From Linnemannia schmuckeri (Eukaryota > Mortierellomycota > Mortierellomycetes > Mortierellales > Mortierellaceae): a stretch of 64,000 nucleotides of DNA. The DNA lies in contig JANATG010000009.1 in assembly GCA_029449235.1 (NCBI GenBank), positions 248,001-312,000 of the forward strand. The letters are read 5' to 3'. Below are positions 33,712-43,851 of this stretch, one piece after another (the stretch's first letter is position 1; each line of letters starts with the position of its first letter). Below the pieces are notes generated by a model. The model searched no databases. It saw only the letters and a list, made by a program, of their open reading frames with translations, and was not told the DNA's origin. A program made the translations under genes and the position numbers.

Positions 33712-36624
33712 CTATCCACCACGCATCTCTTTGATGAGATCGCGCTGCCGGTCAAAGTCCATCTCGCCATATCCAATAACCTCCATCGCAAATTTGCCAG
33801 TACCACCAGTCAAAGCCCTCAACGCGGCATCATATCCTAACATCGACGAAAGTGGTACCTGGGCACGAATAGACCGGCGGTCCGACATGGTTCCAACGGC
33901 ATCTGTTGAAGAAGAAGAGGCAGGGGAGCTGGCAGAGCCAGGTCCGGTATATGTTGAATCGGGAGGCGCGTATACCTGGAATTCGGTCTCGTCCTCTTCT
34001 TGGTGAGCGGCGCTATCGTCGTCTTGACCCAGACTCAGGACCCGTCCTCTTCTCGTTCCACTAATGTCGCCAATGACTGTGCCAACATCCTTCTCAGCCA
34101 CCTCGACACGGACATCCATAATGGGTTCCAGCAGGACCGAGTTGTTGTCCGTGTCCCCGGTCGAAGGGTTGCCACCTAACCGAATGGCCTCCGTCACAGC
34201 CGCAGCCACACAGGACGAGATCGCTGCAGGAGTCGACTCTCCACCATAGAGATGCAGATCCGTCAGGCGGACCTTTAGATGCGTCTGAGCATAGCCGAGC
34301 AAAGGTCCTCGAGAGAGTGCAGAGAGGATCCCGTTCTTGATCGAAGTCCTCAAGACAGGGATGGGCAAGTCGGTTGATCCTGTTGGAATCACTGTTCCTA
34401 AGGCTGCAGCCTTTTCGGCTGCCGCAAGTGCTCCTGCCTCATCAGTACCGGGTGATTGCTCCGTAAGCGACACAATGATCTCATTGCCGTCGTACTCCTC
34501 AGGCCCCATGTGGGTGGTTGCATCGGCCTGACTCTTCTTGCCCTTCTTGCCAGCGTCAGTCTTTGAGAAGCTGTTGCCACTCTCAGATGCACGTTCGTCC
34601 TCCTGATCTTCGAACCGCTCCAGACGTTCAACAGTGACACCGACCCTAGCACGACCACGTTTGCCGAGAATCTCACGATCATACTCCCAGGCAGGAACCT
34701 CTGAAACAACACCAGCACCGCGCATCGTCTCCTTAAACGAAATCCTCATGCGACCCATCTCGGCCTTGACCTTAAAGTCGCTCACCAGCCTCTCTTTGGC
34801 AACCTCCAGATGCAACTCACCCATTCCACCCAGCAGAGTCTGGCCAGTCTCTTCATCCACCCGCATACCCAACGAGGGATCTTCTCTGATCAGTGCCTTG
34901 ATCGCCTCCTCCACAGGTTTTTCATCCGAGGTCGACATGGGCTCAATGCTTGCGAAGAAAACAGGCGAGGGAACCTTGATTCCACTGAGAGCAAGTCCTT
35001 TGCGAGGGTCATGACCATCCAACAATGTATCTCCTGTCCTTGTATCCTTGAGGCCCAAAACAACGCCAATGTTGCCCTTGGTGATGTGTGGGATCTCCTC
35101 AACGTCCATGGCATACATCTGGAGAAGTTTGTTGGCTCGCTCCTTGGTATGTGTTGAGCTGTTCCAAAGCTGGGCACGTTCGTTCAATTGTCCAGCATAG
35201 ACGCGAACAAAGACCATGGGTCCGCGACGAGCATCGTGCACTACTTTGAAGGCCAATGCACAGAGTCTCTCCTTGGGTCCACCGTTTCCAATCTCTACAA
35301 CCTTTCCATCCGACATGCGACCCAGTGCTGCGGGCCTCTCCTCAGGCGAAGGCAAATAATCGACCACCGAATCCATGAGAGGCTGGACTCCGATATTCCT
35401 GAAACTGGCTCCGCATAGAACGGGGACGATGGTCGACGACAGAGTCAAACGACGAATGGCGGCCTGCAGGTCTTTTGCCTCGATCGCCATGTGATCCTCC
35501 AATGTCAAGAACAGCTCGATAATATTCTCGTCCAGTGCCGAGAGTTGCTCCACCAGAGCGACACGAGCCTTGATTGCCTCCTGGTAGACCTCCCGATCGG
35601 GGTAATTGGAATCCAGAAGCGATCTGACCATCTTGGCGCCTTTCGAGTCCGAGTCCCAGCGGAGGACCTCCATCGTGAGAACATCAACCACTCCATTGAA
35701 TTGGGTATCGCTAGTTCCTCGAAGAGACTCCATCAATGGGATCTGAACGACCACAGGACGGCAACCCAAGCGCGTCCTCATTTCTCGCACAGTCCTGCCG
35801 AACCCAGCTCCAGCGCGGTCCATTTTGTTGACAAAGGCAATCCTCGGGATCCCTTGCCGAGCTGCCTGCTGCCACACTGTCTCTGTTTGAGCTTCAACTC
35901 CTGCAACAGCATCCAGGATAGTAACAGCTCCGTCGAGGACACGTATTGACCGCTCAACTTCAATGGTGAAATCGACGTGTCCGGGAGTGTCGATCAAGTT
36001 GATGCGGTGGTCCTTCCAGCCGAACGTGATGGCTGCAGAGGTAATAGTGATACCTCTTTCCCGCTCTTGTTTCATGTAATCCATGATGGTATCTCCACTG
36101 TCAACATCTGTTCGTAATTCAAAGTTGTTAACGTAGTTAGCATGTCGGTTATGGCGTGGGAATAATTCAGTCAGTTGTGAATAAAAGCGCGAACCAATGG
36201 TATAAGTCCATAATGGTACATACCTCCGATCCTGCGAGTGAATCCAGCATAATGAAGCATGCGTTCCGTGGTTGTCGTCTTTCCTGCGTCAATATGTGCA
36301 ATAATTCCGATGTTCCTGGCGTTCTTGATCGCCTCGTCCGCCTTGTGCGCTAATTAATTTGCCGTGTTTCGCATGGTTAGTATTAATAGCGAATATATCT
36401 TCTCAAGAAAATATCGCGACTGGGGCATGCTAGTGTTTGAACATACCGTGTGAGCTGTACCATCGACTTGACTGGATGGGCATGAACGCCTTACGTGTCG
36501 CCACTGTTGCTGTTGCTGTTGTCCTGGCATGGAATCGCTGCTGGTGTTGGCATGATGTCCACCGCGAGAATGCGGTTGTGCTTTGACGGACCGCCGATCG
36601 AATGGCTCCTGCGGGGACCTGCAT
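33712..36624 (-). CDS. MEF2: mitochondrial translation factor EF-G2 / ribosome-releasing factor 2
   Basis: Three exons (36447-36624, 36224-36349, 33712-36107) give about 899 residues. The N-terminus is an Arg/Ser/Thr-rich mitochondrial presequence (MQVPAGAIRSAVRQSTTAFS...). The GTPase follows: P-loop AHIDAGKT at 77-84, RGITI switch I, DTPGH at 141-145, NKMD at 195-198. EF-G domains II-V then follow to the C-terminal EVIGYGEMDFDRQ. The VDSGDTIMDYMKQERERGIT context matches GFM2/MEF2, which recycles mitochondrial ribosomes, rather than the elongating MEF1. Domain IV carries a charged low-complexity insertion of about 90 residues absent from compact homologues. The start at 36624 was chosen for the presequence; in-frame ATGs at 36744 and 36828 are alternatives. 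It is divergent from the XPG-like gene. Confidence 0.88.
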
Positions 36625-36980
36625 TGTTCGTTCTCGGTTCGGGCTGTATGAAGAGTGGATGCACTGTTGAAATGAGGCAAGGGTGCTATGTGGAAAGAAG
36701 GGAGGACGAAGACGGACAAGAGACGATTCTGTCCGAAGATGCATAGTCCTTTTTTGCCATTCGACCGAGTTCACACGGTGTGTTTGCACGCCACCAAAAA
36801 GGCAATTTTGTGACTGGAGTTTCTGCACTTTTTAGAGTTGATGCTCAATTGACGCAACAGATGTCCAATCCAGTTGCCTTTCTCCTCCACCCCTTTCAAT
36901 CACGCTCGCTTGCTCCTCACCCTCTCTTGACCCACCCTCACTACTTCTACCACAATTCCGCAACAGCATAGTCCACGCAG
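36625..36980. promoter_or_regulatory. bidirectional promoter between MEF2 and the XPG-like gene
   Basis: 356 bp separate the two start codons. The right half is CT-rich on the plus strand up to the ATG at 36981. The left half can be read as an N-terminal extension of MEF2 if an upstream ATG is used. No TATA is evident. Confidence 0.45.
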
Positions 36981-39689
36981 ATGGGTGTTAAGGGATTGAC
37001 GGCCCTCCTCCAGCGACTGGCCCCCGACGCCGTCAGGACCCAGCATATCTCTCACTACAAAGGAAAATCCCTCGCCATCGATGTCAGTTGCTTCCTCAAC
37101 CGCTTCAGTAAGTCCCGCAGCCAGTCAGACAGATTATGCATACTTTATAACTCTCAAAAGTTAACATGTATGCACGCTCTCACACAGTTTACACAGTAGA
37201 CCCACACCCCGCACGAGTACAACGCGGCCTGTACCGTCTCTGCCTCTACCTCCACCTACACGACATTCGCCCCATCTTTGTCTTTGACGGACCCGGCAGG
37301 ATTATCGAAAAAGAGCAAGAAGGGATCCGGAGAGAGGCTATGAAGGAGAGGGTCAAGAAATCGTTTCAGCTAGAAAAGATTCGAAAGGCGCGACTCAAGG
37401 GGCTGAAGGGTTCGGCACAGATTTTGCAGGATTTCTCGTCAGAGGAGGTTGTTTCTATTCTGGAGGATATGCGGAAACAGGAAGGTGTTGGTATGGGTAG
37501 TAGCGTTGGTGGCGGTGCTTCTGGTGGTAGGCGTGCTCCGGTGACGTCGACAGTGTCTGCAACTTCTGATGTTGGCGATGAAGGCTCTGGTTGCCAGGGC
37601 AAGGAACTCGCGCCTGCAGTAATCGTGCCAGTAGAATCATTAACGACCTCACTAGATCAGGGAACTATGACAAAAAAAACAATAGCATCAGCACCATCAA
37701 AATCCTCGACAACCGCCACAACGCCAATAGAAAAGTCTGTGATCGATAACAGCAGCAACAAGGAATCGTTATATCCACAGCAAGAGCTACATCTCGCAAA
37801 GATATACGACCTGTTGGAGGAGGATCCTATTTGGGTGGACGAAGAATCCACCTGGACTATGCCCACACTTCCTGACGAATTCTACCGGCGACTTGAGCAA
37901 GAACACGACAAACTTCTGACGTCATATGGTAGCGGCCCCTACAACAACGAAACTTCTGTCGTTGGACAGGAAGATCAGCAACTTGCAGGGTTACTTGGTG
38001 GTACAGATGAAGGAGAATTTGAAGGGTTTGACACATTTGAGCGGGAGCTGGATATGTTGGATCGCATGGAACTGGATGTTGATACTCTTGACGGGATGGA
38101 TGTCATCTACGACCTCTCAGATCAAGCGACGGCAACTGTGGGTGACGAAGATGGTGTGTGGCGCTCATTACCGCTGGTACTCAAAACCGGAACCAGCATA
38201 CAGAAGCTCTTCTCGCCTTCTGATCACCCTCCTACCGCCACTTCTGAGCCACCAAGTACCGAGGAAGAGGCCATCGCGATGAAAAAACGCGTCCAAGTGG
38301 CATTAGAGGAGTATATTCGGTCGGCCGAGAAGGGTTCAGGAGATGAGGAAGTAGAGGAGTTGGCTGCCGCTTCGACAAGGAAACAGCGAGTGTTGGATGA
38401 AATGGAGCAGAAACTGGTTCAGGAAATCATGGAGTACACTGGTATCGAGCCTCAAATGAATCCAGTTACAGAGGTTGAAGAGATCACGATATCTAATTCA
38501 AATGTGGCCTCTTTGTCAAAGGAAATTTTGTCCGCAGAGTCGGCACCAGCAAAGGAGGCTGTGGCGACACCAAAGGAGGAATACATAACAGCTTCGACAG
38601 CAGTAAGCGAGGAGTTGATCCCAGAGATGACACCAGCGATCGGCACAGAGCCTATTTGGTCTGTGGACCCTGACCCAAGTGACACATCAGAAGCCCTGAT
38701 ACAGGACGACCCAGTACTCACGATGGAAGGCGCTGATCAAGAGACCGACACGACAACACTGCCACCAACCGAAGTACCGGACCAGGACCTAAAATCAATG
38801 ATCCACGGCGTCCTCTCAGCCCACCGCCAAATCTTCTCAACCCTCGAACGACGAACCCTACGGGTCACACGCTCACTCGTCCTATCCTGCCAACGACTCC
38901 TCGTTGCCATGGGCGAGCCCGTCGTCGAGGCAAAAGACGCAGAAGCAGAGTCCGTCTGTGCGCATTTGACGACTTTGGGGCTCACGGATGCGTCGGTGAG
39001 CGAGGATACGGACACGGCAGTATTTGGGAACGGGTTGTTGTTGCGTCAGGTGGGGGCTACGGGGGATCGGGACATTATTGAGATTGATCCGGTTGTGGCG
39101 CGGGAGCAGCTTGGGTTAAGTAGAGATGCGTTTCGGGATTTGTGTATTCTCTGCGGTACCGACTTTTCTGGCGTAAGCTTTTCGCATTGCCTTGCCATGT
39201 TGCGAGCCTTTGGTTTTCAACACACTTGAGGCGTACTGACTGACCTATTTAAAACCAATCATTCCTTCTGACTGATAGACAATGGAAGGAATTGGCCCAA
39301 AAAGAGCCGCAAAGCTGATCCGATACTACGGAAGCATCGAATCCATCATGGCCAATAGCGGCTACAAGCCTCGGCCAGATTTCGTCTACGACCGCGCCCG
39401 TCGCGTGTTTGACCGGGCGCCCACCGTACCCCTCGATCCAGCAGTCTACAAACGCAAGCCCGAGATCCAGCCATTGCTACTCGAGCTACTGTTGAAGTAC
39501 GACATTAATCCCGAAGAGATCAAACAGGAACTGTTGAACGGACCCAAGGCCGAGGAAGGGGCGGATGGTGTTCCTGTATTTAGACAAGACACAGACTCGC
39601 AGGGTTCAGGAGGAGTATTTGGCGGTAGGAGCGGTATGGGTATTGATCCTTTCAAGGCGACGGTCATCAACCCCCCCTCGCCAGCGTAA
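36981..39689 (+). CDS. XPG/FEN1-family structure-specific nuclease with a large central insert
   Basis: Three exons (36981-37107, 37188-39172, 39279-39689) give about 840 residues. The XPG-N domain starts at residue 2 (MGVKGLTALLQRLAP) with metal-binding D34 and D76 (IFVFDG). After about 500 residues of acidic, Ser/Thr-rich spacer comes XPG-I with E628/E630 (EAKDAEAES), D649/D651 (SEDTDTAVF) and D701 (LCGTDFSG). A helix-two-turn-helix follows (GIGPKRAAKLIRYYGS). All catalytic acids are present, so an active 5'-flap or bubble nuclease is expected. The long spacer recalls XPG/Rad2, but the C-terminus is short and differs from FEN1, EXO1, GEN1 and XPG as I know them. No clear PCNA box is seen. 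It converges on DML1 with 89 bp between stops. Confidence 0.8.
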
Positions 39690-39778
39690 AAATCAAATCC
39701 CTCCACACTTTCATAACAATACTCGCCACAAGCCCACCAGAAATGAAAAGCGTCGACATGAATGCAAATGTTGGATTT

Positions 39779-42646
39779 TTACTCATTGTAGATATCGTAC
39801 AGTTCCAAAAGTGTTTCTTTGGCCTCATTGAACTCCTCGGTGTTGACGCCACCAGTAACATCCGCGTCGAATTGGGGCAGCAGGCGCAGGTTGATTTTCC
39901 TGACGGAATCCGAAAGCGACTGTAGATGCCAGCGTGTTGTAGTCGATACCGCCAGTCGCGAGATTGTTGGTACCGAGTTGACTAGAGATCATCATGTTGC
40001 GTCGTATGAAGAAATGAGAACGTTAGCGGCCAATCTACTGAACTGAAAATTTCCGAAGCAATCTCCTGGTGTGAAATGCTTACCTCTGCTTGTACCATCC
40101 TCGCGATTGTTCGGTGGCGATCGTCTAAAATTGAAAAGCAAGTACAACGAGAGCGTTAACTTCGACCTTGAAAGGCCGCATGTGATCATAGTAGTTTCAA
40201 CCGCAGGTGAAAATATACTTACTCGGTATTCTGGTATCCTTCTGTGGTCAACCCTTGGAAGAATCGCGGGAAGGATGTTGGGATCGGGTACTTCAGCGGG
40301 GTATGGGTCCTATAGAGTTCAAAGTAAACACGCATATGAGCTATAGAATTCCCATACGTAACAATTACATTGATCACTTTCCTTTTTGAAACTTACTTGG
40401 AGTCGCCCAATGACTTTCCGATAGGCAAGGTGTCAAGCATCTCATCCACAACTTCACGCGGAGTCTTTTGTGTTCTGTGATTTTGAGGGGAAAAAAAAGT
40501 TGCGTTAGATCCCAGTTGACCGACTACGAATAATCTTATATTTTCAAGCGGAAATGGTGAAACTTACCCTGCCGCATATTTGCCAAACTGGTTAGTCTCC
40601 AAACCTCGCAACACAACTGACTGAGAAAACACTTGGTCATCCTAAGTGAAGAATGTCAAAGACGCCACAGTTAGTATATGCGGACGAAATTTCTGCATAC
40701 TCAAAAAATCCCCTGGACATAAAGAGGTGACATACCTCGTTCGAGTTCCTTGATGATAGATCTAGAAGAGGTGAGAGCTGTCCTGTAAGGTCAGGCAGCT
40801 TGCTTCCACCGAATGGGAACGGTAGCCCTGTTGATAACGTTCCAATGGTTGTTACGTTCCTCCAGTTCAGAGCTCCAACCATGTCAGCCATGAAGATACC
40901 CCCATGGCGCAGTCTATTCACGCAATCGGATAGTTATAGTTAGCTACGTCACCGCTCAAACTTGTTAAGAATCAATGTTATAAGAATGATAAGTGTACTT
41001 GCCTACAGGGCAAAAGAGCATTGTCGATGCCTGTGGAAATAAAGGCACTTGTGTGGTATCGGTTGGAGGGCTATCGTACATAAACAATAAGAGGGGTCAG
41101 CAATATCGCATCGGATTACATGTGGAATAAATGCTACGGAACGAAGCGCAATATAAAAACTTACGTCGAATCGAATGTTCTTAGTCCATCCTTGGGGTGA
41201 CAACATTGCACGCGTGGGTGCCCTGACAGGCACATAGAGCGATGAAAGTCTTGAAAGGTTGGTCATGGCCAATGTCTCATTCACAGCCATCGTCTGTCTT
41301 TCCCTCTATCAATGATAAACATTGGAGCGCCGCGCTGTTAAGACGAGTTATAATGCAAACTTCCAAAATCCGCAAGCATTAACGATGGTGAGAATAGCGC
41401 CCTACCATCGTCGAGTTCTTGCCCATCTTGTCGTCGCTCAAGCCGTATGTTACTACAGTCGCCTTAGGATAGTCCTCGCGAAGTTGTTCCAGGTAGCTGA
41501 CTGCATATCCGCCCCAACCGTCCAGAACGTCCGCCATCACTTGGAAGCCCTATCGTTTAGAAAGCAAGCGTGTTAGTGCTAGGGTCGCGTTGTTCTGATC
41601 CTGCACTTGAGTTTGTACTAGACATGTGGATAGGACGTACCTGCAATTGGTCACATTCCTCTGTAAACAGTCGAAAGTTTTCGTCATAGGTTTCCTTCTC
41701 CTAGAAGGCAAATAGGAAGTCCCTGTCAGTCAAGACATGAAAAACTAAAGTCTCCATTGGCACTTGGATCAAGTTCACAACAGCCTCGCGTCGTACCTTT
41801 TCAGTCTCAATAAAGGCGGCTCTGCCGTATGAAAATACGTCAAAGGGCATAAACTCGCTGTCCATCTGGTATCCGGTCAAGGTAACCATTGATTTTGGGT
41901 GGAAGTATACGCGATTGTAGTCTGACCACGTCCGGATCTCGTTCAGTTCCACACTGTCTTCGCCTTCCTCAGTCGCCAACTAGAAACAAAGTGACATGGG
42001 CTTGTTAGTGTCTTTAATAATGATACAGTAGCCATGCTGTTGATTGAAAAGACATGTACAGCATGGACACTTACGCCCAATTCTTCGTCTTCCAGGTGCT
42101 TTTGGTATGCCGACTTTGAGTATTCCTGCTCCTGGAAGGTCTCCATCTTCGAGGGATCCCTGTTGATTCAACATCAAAACATAGATTTGTTAGATATCTG
42201 CTGATTAGCCAGGATTAGTGAGAAATCGTGGGGTGTAAACCTGCTGCCTTACCATGAGACATCGTATTGCTGTTGGTAGTGATCCTGAGCTGGTGGAGCC
42301 TCGTAGAGTTTGTACTTGTTGATAGATCCAAATCCGCCCTTGAGGTCATAGATCAGTGCTCTGGGTGTGTAGGTGTCAATACCCTTACTGGTCATCCCGA
42401 TCCTGTACAGACAATCATGGTTGACCAGCTCTGGGGCTGCCTCCTCCTCATCTCCTGGTTGCTGGTAGTTGAAGTGTGCTTCCTATTTTCACGGAAGTAA
42501 AAATTTGCCATCATATTTACTTATTGTGAATTGGTATCAGCCCAAGAAGAAGACAAAGAAGGTATGTTGTTTACCTGTGTGTTCCAGAAGTGTGCTCCGA
42601 CAAAGTTGGCAAAGTGACCAAACTGGAGGGTAACAATCTCGTGCAT
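39779..42646 (-). CDS. DML1: Misato/DML1 tubulin-like mitochondrial inheritance protein
   Basis: Fourteen exons were traced in exact frame: 42575-42646, 42253-42482, 42075-42159, 41797-41979, 41641-41700, 41406-41549, 41165-41305, 41003-41070, 40736-40913, 40568-40641, 40397-40474, 40223-40309, 40084-40124, 39779-39981. They total 547 residues. The N-terminus MHEIVTLQFGHFANFVGAHF is the Misato segment II domain signature. GFQVMADVLDGWGGYA and NALLPCRLRHGG are the tubulin-like middle. PTSFPRFFQGL and a C-terminal FNEAKETLLELYDIYNE complete the family pattern. Misato/Dml1 acts in mitochondrial distribution and inheritance, and interaction with CCT is known in animals. The intron at 40914-41002 starts with GC instead of GT. 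It is the most finely split gene in the window. Confidence 0.93.
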
Positions 42647-42844
42647 GGTCTAAGAGAGAGATGTATGATTCCTCGGGGGTGGAGGAGGAATTGAATGAAG
42701 GGCAGGAAAGGAATGAAAAAGCAAGAAAAGAGACGAACATAGAAAAAGTAAAAAAAAAAAAGGCCCAGGGGCAGAAACATTTTATACTTTTGTTCTTTTC
42801 CTTCCAACAAGTCACGTCTGCTCCTTTTTAACGCAAACGACACC
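42647..42844. promoter_or_regulatory. 198-bp bidirectional promoter between DML1 and the coiled-coil gene
   Basis: The start codons face away across 198 bp of purine-rich (left) and mixed A/T-rich (right) sequence with an A-run near 42750. No TATA box is clear. Both genes must share this space for transcription initiation. Confidence 0.55.
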
Positions 42845-43689
42845 ATGAGCGACAACACACATTCGACGACACCCACAACCACCAATGCCAACACAACAGA
42901 CACTCATGTCGCAGCCATACCAGAAGCAACAATGACAGAGGCGACGGCATCACTAGCCCAGCAGGAGAGAATTGTCACCAAGGAAACTTTGGCCACTGTA
43001 GAGCCAGTTGCTGCAGAGCTCGCACAGGAGTTCAGCATAGAGTCTCTATCTGCGCCAGCTGTCAAGGAAGCACAGGGTCAAATCCAGACTGTGGCGCTCC
43101 AAATGGATAGGATCAGAACTCAAGTCGGCCAGGTACTGCCTATCTTTGCATAATAGCCGCGGGAAGTTTGCACTGCTCTTAATTACTTCCTGGTGTACCT
43201 CGTCGCTAACCACGCGTTCTCGGACGGCATCATGTAGATCAAGGACCAATTGCCAGGACTGAACCAGCAGACAGCAGCGCTCATCGAAGGAGCAGAGACA
43301 CTGGAGCAGATGTACAAACAAATTGATGCACTGGCGGTATGTGTTAGACGTCACACAAGTACTCGTTATGCTTCTATGACTTGACGGCAAATTTCAAGCA
43401 ACAATACTGGATTCTTACTATATTACTCAATTGTTTGATATTAGATCATGGTTGAAAGCGTGGCAGCAACTGTTCAGGATGTCAGTGCCTCGATGGATCA
43501 GGCAGAGCGTGATTTGACCTCATCTGCATTACAGCCGCTTCAGGCCGTACTGGAGACTTTCAAAATGGTATAAACAGTTTTTACTGAAACCGTCAATCAA
43601 GTTAGGTGCCACCCTCGAAGTTTCAGGTCTTAATAGTATCCCTCTCTATCTCTCTTACTCTTTCCTAGGGACCGAAAGGATTTCGGTAG
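42845..43689 (+). CDS. small coiled-coil protein, possibly a BLOC-1-type subunit
   Basis: Four exons (42845-43132, 43238-43336, 43445-43567, 43669-43689) give 176 residues. Residues 1-45 are Thr/Ala-rich and disordered. From about 50 on, the sequence is amphipathic helix with heptad character (QMDRIRTQVGQ, LIEGAETLEQMYKQIDALA, VQDVSASMDQAERDL). It ends FKMGPKGFR, the final exon coding six residues. The size, single long coiled coil and lack of other domains are like BLOC-1/BORC subunits of endosome-lysosome trafficking, but no diagnostic motif is certain. The gene shares a promoter with DML1. Confidence 0.55.
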
Positions 43690-43851
43690 CGTGTTCGAAA
43701 ATAAAAAAAAGTTTCCATTTTTCCCCATGGGTGATCAGTGCACGTGATATGGACTTGGTAACCCCTTTTTTGACCCGACAAGCTTTGTGCTCCAAGTAAG
43801 GATCAAAGAATCATCCTTCAAGTCATCACCAACACCAACTTACGCAACATC

